DNA of 64,000 bases. It comes from Verrucomicrobia subdivision 3 bacterium UBA693. Its GTDB lineage: Bacteria; Verrucomicrobiota; Verrucomicrobiia; Limisphaerales; UBA8199. Made by a program: the position numbers and the translations under genes. Below the pieces are notes generated by a model. That model was not told the origin of the DNA. It saw only the letters and a list, made by a program, of their open reading frames with translations, and searched no databases. Positions 41,827 through 50,789 of the stretch are shown piece by piece. The stretch's first letter is position 1. The number at the start of each line of letters is the position of its first letter. Location of the stretch: the NCBI GenBank assembly GCA_002298785.1, contig DBMR01000095.1, forward strand, positions 181,713-245,712. The letters are read 5' to 3'.

Positions 41827-44800
41827 CTACTGGCCGGTATTTATGCATATGTTCCACCGCCGCTGGTTCGGGCGTGGAGCGGCTGAAATCGTTGTCATCT
41901 CGTTCCACTCAAGCCCCAATTCTGTCAGACGGCGGTGCATCTGCGGTAAATCCCAGAGTTGCACACCCGATTTTTCGCTCGCGAGCGCAAGAAGGTTCCC
42001 ATCCGGGCTGAAAGCAATCTGCCGGAGCAGTTTCGGCGAAGGCAGAGACCCCAACTCTTCCCAGGTTCCCGAGCGCAGTATCCGAACTCTTGAATCCAGA
42101 TCGTGCACCAGGAACAATTTGCCGTCGGGAGACCAGCCTTGCACGGGGCCGGAAGCAGTCTCATGTGGGATCCGGTGAGCCAACTGCCAGTCCGCCACCC
42201 TCCAGACCAGAAAGGCCTCGGCAGTGGCCACCACCAGCCACTCCCCATTCGGGCTCGAGCCGCAAGCCATCGCCGCGGAGCAAGGCAAATTGGTCACCAC
42301 CGCCCCGCTCTCCGCGTCCCATACCCGCACCCCGCCATTTCGGAAAGAGGCGGCGACAAAATGTCCCCCTGGGTCCATGGTCACGAGCAGAATATTCCCG
42401 TCGGCCAATTGTTGCCACTGGTCGAAGTGTGCCTCTGTCCGAAGAAAGAGTTCATATTCGCTTGTCACCGCGGCGATTCGAATTGTGTTACTCGAAATGG
42501 CGAATCGAGTGACACCGCCCACCGCGGGCGGCGAGATACGTTCTGGCGGACCGAGGTGAAAGTTGTTCCCGGCCTCATCGAGCTTGATCGGCCAATGGCG
42601 CAAGCCATCCTTATTGCTTGAGAATAAACGTCCGTCCGGAGTGGCAACCAAGGGGCGCTCCAGGTCGACTTTCCCAAGCGTGGAAGCGTACCCAAGCGGC
42701 GGTTGCCATACGCAGAGCCCTTTGTCACCCGCTCCTGCTACCAACTCAGGACCCAGGAATGCGAGGCACCACAGGCTCCGGAGGCCTTCCGAACTTTCCT
42801 GTCCGGGATGCTCTTCCAACCACAATGACTCCGGTCCGGAGGTCAATTCAAAGACCTCCCACTTTCCGCCGTTCCAAGTGCGCCATGCCATACGTCGGGC
42901 ATCGCCGCTGAACTGGATGTAGTTGCCGGCGCCGGGCACCCGCAGGACCTCCTGGGACTGGGCCAGGTTCCAAAGGACTGTCTCGTTGTCCCAGGAGGTG
43001 GTTAACAGCCATTGTCCCGCATCGTCAGCAACCGCCCCAATGACCTCGGCCTCGTGCCCCCTCAAAACCGCGGACGGCTTGCTCGTCTCCAGGTTCCAAA
43101 GACGCACCGCTCGTTCCCCGGCCCAGGTTATTACCTGGAGACCATCCGGGTGCCAGGCCACCCCTTCAATCGGCGTGCCATTCGTAAAGGACAGTTGGAG
43201 CTTTCCGGTCCTCAAGTCGTGAATGCTTAGTACATTTTCTTCGAGGTTCGCAAAACGAGTCCCATCATGGCTAAAACCGAGCCGGTGCAAGTGATAGGAC
43301 CCATCCAGCTTCCGAACCTCACGCCCTTCCTCGAGGTCAAAGAAATGAAGCGTCCCATCGCGGCTCTCTATCACCGCCAAATCTCCTCCGGGCACCACCA
43401 TCTGGCGCACGGGTTCAAAAGTCAAAGCTAGCGTCCGCGATAGCCTTTCCTCTGGGGGTTGCCCGCCCGACGATTCCGCCCGTGGGTCGGCGTCTCGAAG
43501 CGCGGAGTTGAGTTGCCATATCAACAGGCGGCGGTTCCTCGACGAAGCGCAAAAATAGTCGCCGTTCGCGCTAAAACTCCACCCCACTAAATCCCCAGCC
43601 GCGCTTGATGGCAGCACCCCGTCTTCCCCAGAAAGGGAGACCAGCGTTTGGTCACTTTCTAAGGCTCGAATGAGGATGCGACTTTCCCCTTCCTCCGTGG
43701 CGTAGCGTCGCAACATCCGATCAAAGACTATTTGTGTGCCTTTGATAGTCCGGAAATGACGGACATCCGGCAACGCGACGGCTGCAATGGCCTCGTTTCT
43801 CAAGGCCAGACTGTTCGTTTGCCTGGCTGCCTCCTGTATGACCTCCAGCGTCCGCGCGCGCTGTCCGGGCAGGCCGGTCAAACGCGTCGCCCGCGCCAGC
43901 ACGAGCTGTTGTTCGATGAATCGCGCCGAGAGCGCGCGCTCAGCTTTTAGGGTCCGCAACCGCTCTCGGTTAGCCCAGAATCCCAGGGCGATGCTGATGG
44001 AGGCAATCCCGGCCACCACCACCCCAATTTGTGAGGCTAACTTCAAGCGTCGTTCCAGGCCGTGAAAGCGGCGCACGGAACGCCCCGCTTCCAGGAGGAG
44101 TAGGTCAGAACGCAGGTCGTCCATTGAGGCATACCTCCGGCGCGGATCAGGGTCTGTAGCCCGGAGAATGATGTCATTCAACTCCACCAGCGCCTTCCGG
44201 TCGGCCGCATCGGTAAAATCATCGGGCAAACGCGGAAAGTCCTGCAACGGCCGACCGGCGGCCATTTGGTACAGCAGCTTGCCCAGGGCGTAGATATCCG
44301 CTGCCCGGGTTCCGGGGCCGTCAGGCGGGATGTAGCCTGCGGTCCCAACGAACGAAGGCACTTCTTCGGTGGTGGTAACCAGGCCCACGTCGGCCAATTT
44401 GGGAATTCCTTCCACGAAGATCACATTGGATGGTTTTATATCCCGGTGCACCAGGCCGTGCTCGTGCAGATGGGCGGCGGCTTCCACGATGCCCAGAGCG
44501 ATGCGCAGGCATTCCTTTACGGGCAGCCGGCCCCGCGCTCGCAATATCGCCCTCAGGGTGGCGGGTTCGTACGAATCGAAAGGATGGCTGGGGTCCTGTG
44601 CTGCCGGCCCGATGCCTCCCACACACGCGGCGGTTTGCCGTGGTTCATCGGCTCTCGCCGGTTGGTTGCTCTCCCGATTGGCATCGTCCGCCAGTTCCAT
44701 CACATACCAAAAACTCTGGCTGTCGGCACTGCGTCCCACATGGAGAATCGGTATCAGGTTGGGCTGAGTTCGCGAAATGGGTTCGTAGCGGACTACGCCG

Positions 44801-44970
44801 GCAAACTCCCGCTCGAACGCACGCGGATGTGGCAGGTCGGCGCGCCGCAAGACTTTCAATGCACGCCACTGCCCGGTGACGCCCCGCGCGAGCCAGACCT
44901 CGCCAAAGGCCCCGCGGCCTATCGGCCGGAGCAGGTCATAATCGGGTACTTGCGGTGCGGTATTGGGCAT
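41827..44970 (-). CDS. Serine/threonine protein kinase with C-terminal WD40 propeller, membrane-bound
   Basis: A 1047-residue protein. Kinase domain: GRGAFGEVW (18-26), Lys39 in ALKV, a 40-residue Pro/Ala-rich insertion (about 96-135), HRDIKPSN (175-182) and DVG (194-196) in place of the usual DFG. One membrane helix lies at about 316-333 (GVVVAGIASISIALGFWA). Outside the membrane are WD40-like repeats (SHDGTRFANLEE, WHPDGLQVITWAGERAVRLW, SPDGNLLALASEKSGVQLWD). The sigma factor gene upstream on the same strand ends 76 bases before it, and a second such pair lies 5 kb away. The kinase likely senses or binds something through the propeller and signals to the sigma factor; this is inference from linkage. 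Confidence 0.9.
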   Translation of the reverse strand: MPNTAPQVPDYDLLRPIGRGAFGEVWLARGVTGQWRALKVLRRADLPHPRAFEREFAGVVRYEPISRTQPNLIPILHVGRSADSQSFWYVMELADDANRESNQPARADEPRQTAACVGGIGPAAQDPSHPFDSYEPATLRAILRARGRLPVKECLRIALGIVEAAAHLHEHGLVHRDIKPSNVIFVEGIPKLADVGLVTTTEEVPSFVGTAGYIPPDGPGTRAADIYALGKLLYQMAAGRPLQDFPRLPDDFTDAADRKALVELNDIILRATDPDPRRRYASMDDLRSDLLLLEAGRSVRRFHGLERRLKLASQIGVVVAGIASISIALGFWANRERLRTLKAERALSARFIEQQLVLARATRLTGLPGQRARTLEVIQEAARQTNSLALRNEAIAAVALPDVRHFRTIKGTQIVFDRMLRRYATEEGESRILIRALESDQTLVSLSGEDGVLPSSAAGDLVGWSFSANGDYFCASSRNRRLLIWQLNSALRDADPRAESSGGQPPEERLSRTLALTFEPVRQMVVPGGDLAVIESRDGTLHFFDLEEGREVRKLDGSYHLHRLGFSHDGTRFANLEENVLSIHDLRTGKLQLSFTNGTPIEGVAWHPDGLQVITWAGERAVRLWNLETSKPSAVLRGHEAEVIGAVADDAGQWLLTTSWDNETVLWNLAQSQEVLRVPGAGNYIQFSGDARRMAWRTWNGGKWEVFELTSGPESLWLEEHPGQESSEGLRSLWCLAFLGPELVAGAGDKGLCVWQPPLGYASTLGKVDLERPLVATPDGRLFSSNKDGLRHWPIKLDEAGNNFHLGPPERISPPAVGGVTRFAISSNTIRIAAVTSEYELFLRTEAHFDQWQQLADGNILLVTMDPGGHFVAASFRNGGVRVWDAESGAVVTNLPCSAAMACGSSPNGEWLVVATAEAFLVWRVADWQLAHRIPHETASGPVQGWSPDGKLFLVHDLDSRVRILRSGTWEELGSLPSPKLLRQIAFSPDGNLLALASEKSGVQLWDLPQMHRRLTELGLEWNEMTTISAAPRPNQRRWNICINTGQ

Positions 44971-45046
44971 CCCGCGATGTTTGCTTCGACCCCGGCACGG
45001 TTCTCCTGGGGGCGCGAGTCGAGGCGCTTGGCCGGGCTGGAGTTAG

Positions 45047-45697
45047 CTAAAAATCGCCGCTTTGACGCAACCGGTCAACTTCCCTTTTTAGTAATCTCCC
45101 CAGGCGGGTCTTCACCAGGTAGACGGTCATCAGGCTGATATCCAGCGCCCCAGCCACCTCGGCGGGAGTCTTGCCCCGGAGCACGCACAAGTCCAGAATC
45201 TGTGCATGCCGGGGATTCGCGTTCCGGCACACTCGCGCCACTGCCCGTTCCAATAGAGTGTGTTGCCATTCCTCTTCCCAAATCCGGTTCAGGTCCCCAG
45301 GGTCGGCCACTTGCTCCTCGGTGGCCGTCCGGTCTTCTTCACCTTCGCGAGAGGCATGATGTCGATGTCCTTCCTCGATCGACCGCTTGCGAAAATGGTC
45401 CCCAATCCGCCAGCGGACCTGGTTCAGCAGCCAGCCTTTGAAGTTGCCTCCCGCCGGGTCAAATTCACGAATGGTTTTGGCTAAGCGCAACAGCGTCTCC
45501 TGTTCGATATCCTGCGCCTCCGCTTCCGTCAGGCCCGACCGTCGAGCCGTTCTCCGGATCAGGGCACTATAGAGCGCACGAAACTCCTCCCAGCTTTGCT
45601 GGTCTTCCCAGTTTCCCAAGCGCTCCAGCAGGCTCGCTCGTGTCGGAATCGACCCCTCGTTGTCCTGGTTCATGCTCTTGGAGTGCTCCCGGATCAT
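45047..45697 (-). CDS. ECF-like RNA polymerase sigma factor
   Basis: A 216-residue sigma-70-family factor. SWEEFRALYSALIRRTARRS and AEAQDIEQETLLRLAKTIRE form region 2, with FKGWLLNQVRWRIGDHFRKR as its -10-recognition end. A charged linker follows, then region 4 with RHAQILDLCVLRGKTPAEVA and ALDISLMTVYLVKTRLGRLL as the helix-turn-helix. IPTRASLLERLGNWEDQQSW at the N-terminus is shared with the second sigma factor at 49942. Starts at 45697 and 45673 are both possible. No anti-sigma gene is present; the adjacent kinase-WD40 gene takes that place. Confidence 0.88.
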   Translation of the reverse strand: MIREHSKSMNQDNEGSIPTRASLLERLGNWEDQQSWEEFRALYSALIRRTARRSGLTEAEAQDIEQETLLRLAKTIREFDPAGGNFKGWLLNQVRWRIGDHFRKRSIEEGHRHHASREGEEDRTATEEQVADPGDLNRIWEEEWQHTLLERAVARVCRNANPRHAQILDLCVLRGKTPAEVAGALDISLMTVYLVKTRLGRLLKREVDRLRQSGDF

Positions 45698-46009
45698 TGC
45701 TTCTAATTTCTAAAACGGAAGTTGTACCCTGTTACTTTCAGAAATCGGGCGGTGCATGGAAAGGCAAATCCCCATTTCGTCTCCCGGCGCCCACTTTTTT
45801 GAAAGTTGCCACTCTGTTTTCGCGTTTTCTCTTTAGCACCTATGAGATCATATGAAGAAGTAGGTCTGCCTTTCTTATCGTCACCCCCCCGGCGTCTTTA
45901 TCGGCATGCTTCCACTTCCAGGTTCGATGCCAAGGGGTCGCATTTGTCTGCAAACCTCGGCCGAAACACCACTTAGCCATGTCAGCAAACCAATAGAACG
46001 GTACTAACC
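45698..46009. other. Divergent intergenic region between sigma factor and S74 gene
   Basis: About 310 bases between divergent genes, so promoters in both directions are expected. No gene is supported. Read toward the sigma gene there is a TTTCTGAAAG sequence about 45 bases upstream of its start, similar to but not the same as the TCCGTGAAAG element found before the second sigma gene. Confidence 0.4.
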
Positions 46010-49000
46010 ATGAAGACCACATTCAAATTGTTCGCTTTGGGAGTCCTCATTTCAGCCTTCAGCCTTCTGCCAAGGCACCACCTTCACCTACCAGGGACGG
46101 TTGACTGAAGGCACAAACACCGTCAGCGGTCTCTACGATCTGCGGTTTTCGCTGCACGACGATCCCCTGGGAGGCAACATCATCGGCTCGTCGCTCACCA
46201 ACAGTGGCGTGCTGGTGAGCAATGGGCTTTTCACCACCTCCCTCGACTTTGGCCAGGGCCCCTTCAATGGCACGCCGCTCTGGGTGCAGATCGCGGTGCG
46301 CGGCAGCGGGGCTGGGGCGTTCACAGATCTGTCGCCGCGGCAGCCGCTGACGCCCGCGCCTTACGCGTTGCGGGCGGTCAATGCCGGGACGGTCTCAGGT
46401 TCCGGAATTGTTGGTACCGTGCCGGACGAAAGCCTCAGTGCAAACATTGTGCGGCTGAACGGCGCTGGTCAGATCTTCAGCGGGGCGGTCGTCCTGACCA
46501 ACGCCGGGAATGTGCTGGCGGGCAACGGCGCGGGGCTGACGGAGCTACGCGCCTGGGGGCTGAGCGGCAATGCCGGCACGGCTCCGGGGAGTCAGTTCCT
46601 CGGCACGACCGACAACCAGCCCTTGGAGATGAAGGTCAACGGCCTGCCGGCATTACGTCTGGAGCCCTCGATAGGAATCCCCAACGTCGTTGGCGGTTCA
46701 GGCAATAACTCCGCCGGCGCGACCATCGAAGCCGCGACCATCGCCGGCGGCGGTTTGGACTTTTACCCAAACCGGGTGACCGCCAGCTACGGGACCATCG
46801 GCGGCGGGACCTTCAACACTGCTTCTGCGGGTTGGGCGACGGTCGCGGGCGGCCGGGATGGCACCGCGAGCGGGGCGAGTGCCACCGTCGGCGGCGGCTA
46901 TCTAAACAGTGCCACGGGCTACGTGGCCACGGTTTCCGGCGGCTATGGTAATCTCGCCGGGGGATCACAATCGGCCGTGGCTGGCGGCTGGGCAAATCAA
47001 GCTTTGGGAGGACAGTCGGTGGTGGCGGGAGGTATGAGCAACCTGGCTTTCAATCCAGGCACATTCGTCGGCGGCGGCGGCTATAACACCGCGCTCTACT
47101 ACAACGCTGCGGTCATGGGGGGGCAGGGCAACACGGCAGTGCAGAACTACTCCACTATTGGCGGCGGGCTTCAGAACACGAATCAGTCCCTCGGCGGTTT
47201 CATCGGCGGCGGCTACACGAATTACGCGGAGGGGCGTTTTGTAACGATCGGCGGCGGCGCCTTGAACTGGAGCGCCGCGGACCACACCACCCTCGGCGGC
47301 GGCTTGGGCAACGGGATCAGCAACAATGCCCAGTCCGCTACCATCGCGGGCGGTGAGAACAACACGACCAAATCGCCGCGCTCCTCGATTGGCGGCGGCT
47401 GGCGGAACCTCATTGACCAGGCCTCACGGGAATCCGTTGTGGCCGGCGGCTCGTTGAACTCTGTCGCCTCCAATGCGCCCTGCAGTGTCGTGAGCGGCGG
47501 CCGCGAGAATTCGGTGGGAGTTGGCTACAGCACGATTCCCGGTGGAGCCTCCAACTCCGCCTACGGCGCTCTGAGTCTGGCCGCCTGTTATCGCGCCAAG
47601 GCCTACCATGCCGGAACGTTTGTCTGGGCTGACTCGCAGAACGCGGACTTTGCTTCCACAGCGGCCAATCAGTTCAACGTCCGCGCGGCCGGCGGCGTGA
47701 GGCTGGAGACCGGCGGGGCGGGCTTGATCGTGGACGGCCAGCCCATCGGTGTGACTGCCAACGGCGTTTTCGGCTTTGGCACTTCTGGCAATCAACCGCT
47801 GGTGTTCTCCGTGAATGGCGCGCCCGCCTTGCGCTTGGAGCCGGCCGCCGGCGGACCGAATGTGGTGGCAGGCTTCAGCGGCAATTGGGTCCAGACCGGA
47901 GCCGCGAGCGCCACCATCGCCGGCGGTGGGCAAAGCGGGGCCAGTAATCGCGTGACCTTTTCGGGCGGCACCGTAGGGGGCGGCGTGAACAATGCTGTGA
48001 GCAACTGGAATGGCACCGTGAGCGGTGGCGCCAACAATATCGCCGCCGGCAGCGCCGCTAATGTGAGCGGAGGCTCTGAGAATCTGGCCAGCGGCGAGCA
48101 TTCAGTCGTTGCTGGTGGCCAGTGGAACAAAAGCATCGCCGATGGCGCCGCAGTGGTTGGCGGCGGATTCAACACCAGCGGCGGCTACTGCGCGATGGTC
48201 GGCGGCGGCCTTCTGAACTCAAGCACTGGCTACGTGGCAACCGTGCCCGGCGGGCGGCTCAACCTGGCGGGCGGCGACTACAGCTTCGCCGCGGGCCACC
48301 ACGCCAGGGCGATTCACACCGGCGCCTTCGTCTGGGCCGACGCGACGGATGCCGACTTCGCTTCTACCGGAAACAATCAGTTTCAGGTTCGCGCCGGTGG
48401 CGGCGCCCGCTTCTACGGCCCAGGCAACTGGAACGTGACCGACACCGAGGGTGACTTCCGCGTGGGCAACGATTCCTATCGCTTCAAAATTGGCGTGGCT
48501 CAAGGCGGTGGCGGCGCTGGCGACATCTGGATGCGTGCCCACGGCGGCACAGCGCGCCTGTTTCTCAAAGTACCGGGCGGCACCACCATTTTCAGTGACG
48601 AAACCCAAGCCTACGGTGTGTCGTTGGCCCCAGGCGGCGGTTCCTGGACGAGCGTGAGCGACCGCCGCGCGAAAGAGAACTTCGCCTTCGTGGACCCGCG
48701 CGAAGTGCTGGACAAAGTGGTTGCGCTGCCGGTGCAAACCTGGAACTACAAGAGCCAGGACAGATCCATCCGCCACATCGGTCCGATCGCGCAAGACTTC
48801 CACGCCGCCTTCAGTGTGGGCGAAAGCGAAACGGGCATTACGAGTGTGGACGCGGATGGCGTCGCGCTGGCGGCGATCCAAGGGCTGAACGAAAAGGTGG
48901 AAAGTGCAAAGCAGACCGCAGCAAACCGGATGGCGTCCCTGGAAGAGAAGCTTCAACAAAAGGAAAGGGAGATTGCAGAGTTAAAGAAACGGCTCGAACG

Positions 49001-49025
49001 GCTCGAATCCCTGCTCAATCGTTAG
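46010..49025 (+). CDS. Surface-fibre-like repeat protein with C-terminal S74 chaperone domain; signal peptide out of frame
   Basis: The main frame (open from 46101) encodes 974 residues. It starts with a domain of TFTYQGRLTEG type, then many short repeats of the form ATVGGGYLNSATGYVATVSG and GG-x-x-N, like the left-handed helical heads of trimeric adhesins, then SDRRAKENFAFVDPREVLDK, the start of a Peptidase_S74 intramolecular chaperone domain, and a C-terminal coiled coil (ASLEEKLQQKEREIAELKKR). The only good start, ATG at 46010, gives a signal peptide (MKTTFKLFALGVLISAF) but lies in another frame; a heptamer repeat at 46051-46071 separates the two. Removing one repeat copy, or adding two, joins them. 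A surface or secreted trimeric fibre is likely. Confidence 0.8.
46051..46071 (+). repeat. Heptamer tandem repeat in a signal-peptide region
   Basis: Two perfect copies of TTCAGCC (46051-46057, 46058-46064) are followed by TTCTGCC (46065-46071), which differs at one base. The unit is not a multiple of three, so each gain or loss shifts the frame between the signal peptide and the mature domain of the S74 protein. One perfect copy, or four, gives an intact gene; the two seen here do not. Confidence 0.8.
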
Positions 49026-49039
49026 ATCGGAGGCGCGCA

Positions 49040-49594
49040 ATGAATAGCTCGAAACTTGAAAATCCAATGTGGGAACCGATGAAAAATTCAAATACCCAAA
49101 CCCGTCTGCTGCGACGTAGTCTGTTGTTCGTCCATGGTCCTTGGTCCATGTTCGCTGCAGGCTTCCTGCTTTACTGCCGAGTTTGCCTCTGCACCTCGGC
49201 GCAGGACTTTAATATTGACTGGCACACGATCGATGGCGGCGGCGGCACGAGCACCGGCGGTGTCTATTCCGTCAGCGGCACCATCGGCCAGCACGACGCG
49301 GGCGGGCCGATGACCAACGGCATTTATTCTCTCACCGGCGGGTTCTGGACCTTCCCGACGTTGGTGCAAACACCAGGCGCGCCATTGCTCTCCATCGCCC
49401 ACACCACCACGAATTCCGTGGTCGTCAAATGGCCGTCTCCTTCGACGGGTTGGGTTTTGCAGCAGAACACCAGCGATATCAGCTCAGTGAACTGGAGCAA
49501 CGTCACCAACGGGATTCAGGATGATGGCACAACTCGGTCAATCCTCGTCAGTCCGCTTGCTGGGATTCGCTTTTACCGTCTCATCAAACCTTGA
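49040..49594 (+). CDS. Small secreted protein of verrucomicrobial type
   Basis: A 184-residue protein with an N-terminal membrane or signal segment (WSMFAAGFLLYCRVCLC), then FNIDWHTIDGGGGTSTGGVY and SVSGTIGQHDAGG with YSLTGGFWTF, a pattern repeated in many secreted proteins of this phylum. The last 80 residues (VVVKWPSPSTGWVLQQNTSD to IRFYRLIKP) form a small beta domain also seen at the ends of other exported proteins here. Several Met codons precede the signal; the true start may be at 49079 (MKNSNTQT). It follows the S74 gene by 14 bases and may be co-transcribed. Its function is unknown. Confidence 0.65.
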   Translation: MNSSKLENPMWEPMKNSNTQTRLLRRSLLFVHGPWSMFAAGFLLYCRVCLCTSAQDFNIDWHTIDGGGGTSTGGVYSVSGTIGQHDAGGPMTNGIYSLTGGFWTFPTLVQTPGAPLLSIAHTTTNSVVVKWPSPSTGWVLQQNTSDISSVNWSNVTNGIQDDGTTRSILVSPLAGIRFYRLIKP

Positions 49595-49941
49595 ATCGCT
49601 CGGAAGGGAGCAAGCTTCTCCTGAAAAGCGCGGGGCGAAGCAGAAAATCAAGCGCCAAACGCCTGAGAGCGGACTGGTCTGCTGACGTTTTTGCTGACAG
49701 TGGCGAGCCGCCTGCGGCTTGAGGATAAGCCTGTGTCGGCCAATGCTGCTGGCACCGGCTTCCTCCTTGATCGATCTGCGAACTTCGGGGGATCAGGTCT
49801 TTATCGACCACCCCGGACCAGCAGATACCCACTGATGTGAACTGGGAGGTTCACGCGACTCACCCGAACGAGCTGAGGCATGTTTCCGCCACGTCTCGAC
49901 ATTTTCCGTGAAAGAAATCATGGCTTTGTGCGATGGTATAG
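49595..49941. other. Intergenic region before the second sigma factor
   Basis: No gene is supported. The right end carries a promoter-like bipartite element at 49900-49939, listed separately. The rest has no clear hairpin with a T run. Confidence 0.4.
49900..49939 (+). promoter_or_regulatory. Bipartite promoter-like element before the second sigma gene
   Basis: CATTTTCCGTGAAAG (49900-49914), then 14 bases, then TGCGATGGTAT (49929-49939). The same 15-mer and the same 14-base gap to TGCGATTGCAT occur at 54579-54618, upstream of a secreted protein gene. The arrangement fits a -35/-10 pair of an ECF-type promoter. If so, transcription would start almost at the ATG at 49942, giving a leaderless message or a later start codon. 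Confidence 0.5.
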
Positions 49942-50601
49942 ATGGTGCAACCTGACCAGAAGATTTCCGCCGGGGCTGAATTCATCCCCACGCGGCTGAG
50001 CCTCTTGAGCCGACTCAAGCGCTGGGACGATCAGGAGAGCTGGCGGGATTTCTTCGACACCTACTGGAAGTTCCTCTACAGCGTGGCCATCAAGGCTGGT
50101 CTCTCGGACGCCGACGCACGGGACATGGTGCAGGAAACCGTGGTGGCTGTGGCCAAAGGACTGCGCGAGGGACGCTTCAAGGCGGCGGAAGGCAGTTCGT
50201 TCAAGGCGTGGCTCAAGTTGATCGTGCAACGGCGCGTTGCCAGTCACCTCCGCCGGCCGCGCCTGCCCTACGCCGAGGCTCCCTCCGCCGGTGCTGACCC
50301 CGCACGAACCTCCCTTGAGGATAAGATTCCCGCTCCCGAAGTCACCGTCGTGGGTGAGGTATGGGAAGAAGAATGGGCTAAGAACCTCGCCGACGCCGCA
50401 ATCGAGCGGGTAAAGCGGCGGGTCGGCGCCAAGCAGTTTCAGATGTTCGACCTCTACGTGCTGAAGGAATGGCCGGTGCGCGAAGTGGCGAAAACGCTCC
50501 ACGCCAACATCGCCCAGGTCTATCTCGCCAAACACCGCGTTACCTCGCTCATCAAGCAGGAAACCGCAAAATTGCGGAAGCGCATGGAGGCGGCGTATTG
50601 A
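49942..50601 (+). CDS. ECF-like RNA polymerase sigma factor (second copy)
   Basis: A 219-residue paralogue of the sigma factor at 45047. FIPTRLSLLSRLKRWDDQES at the N-terminus is followed by region 2 (FFDTYWKFLYSVAIKAGLSD, ADARDMVQETVVAVAKGLRE, FKAWLKLIVQRRVASHLRRP), a variable linker, and region 4 (FQMFDLYVLKEWPVREVAKT, NIAQVYLAKHRVTSLIKQET). The next gene starts inside its stop codon (ATTGA), and a kinase-WD40 gene follows, so sigma factor, small protein and kinase form one transcript. The promoter-like element just upstream suggests autoregulation, which is inference. Confidence 0.9.
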   Translation: MVQPDQKISAGAEFIPTRLSLLSRLKRWDDQESWRDFFDTYWKFLYSVAIKAGLSDADARDMVQETVVAVAKGLREGRFKAAEGSSFKAWLKLIVQRRVASHLRRPRLPYAEAPSAGADPARTSLEDKIPAPEVTVVGEVWEEEWAKNLADAAIERVKRRVGAKQFQMFDLYVLKEWPVREVAKTLHANIAQVYLAKHRVTSLIKQETAKLRKRMEAAY

Positions 50602-50789
50602 AAGGAATCATCGTCACCCTGTGGCGGCTCGTCCTGGCCTGGCTCTGGCCCCACTCCCCCACGCGCCGCCACCACGTCACTCCGCGCCACAACGAGCATG
50701 CCTTCCGCCGCGCGCTGCTTCGCGAAGCGTTGTCCGAGCTGAAACGCGACTCCGCATTTGCCGCTCCGCCCACGCGCCGGCATAGTTGA
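50598..50789 (+). CDS. Small basic protein between sigma factor and kinase genes
   Basis: A 63-residue frame with a TTG start overlapping the sigma factor stop (TTGA). MKGIIVTLWRLVLAWLWP is a short hydrophobic N-terminus, then an Arg/His-rich part (TRRHHVTPRHNEHAF) and a helix (RRALLREALSELKRDSAF). Its own stop overlaps the TTG of the kinase gene in the same way, so three genes are linked by TTGA overlaps. The position and a membrane-like N-terminus followed by a charged helix make an anti-sigma or adaptor role conceivable, but there is no recognised domain. Confidence 0.5.
   Translation: MKGIIVTLWRLVLAWLWPHSPTRRHHVTPRHNEHAFRRALLREALSELKRDSAFAAPPTRRHS

Noticed and set aside
49595..49900. Possible CRISPR, tRNA or structured RNA in intergenic regions
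   Set aside because: No regularly spaced direct repeats, cloverleaf or known riboswitch pattern was found by eye in this or any other gap.
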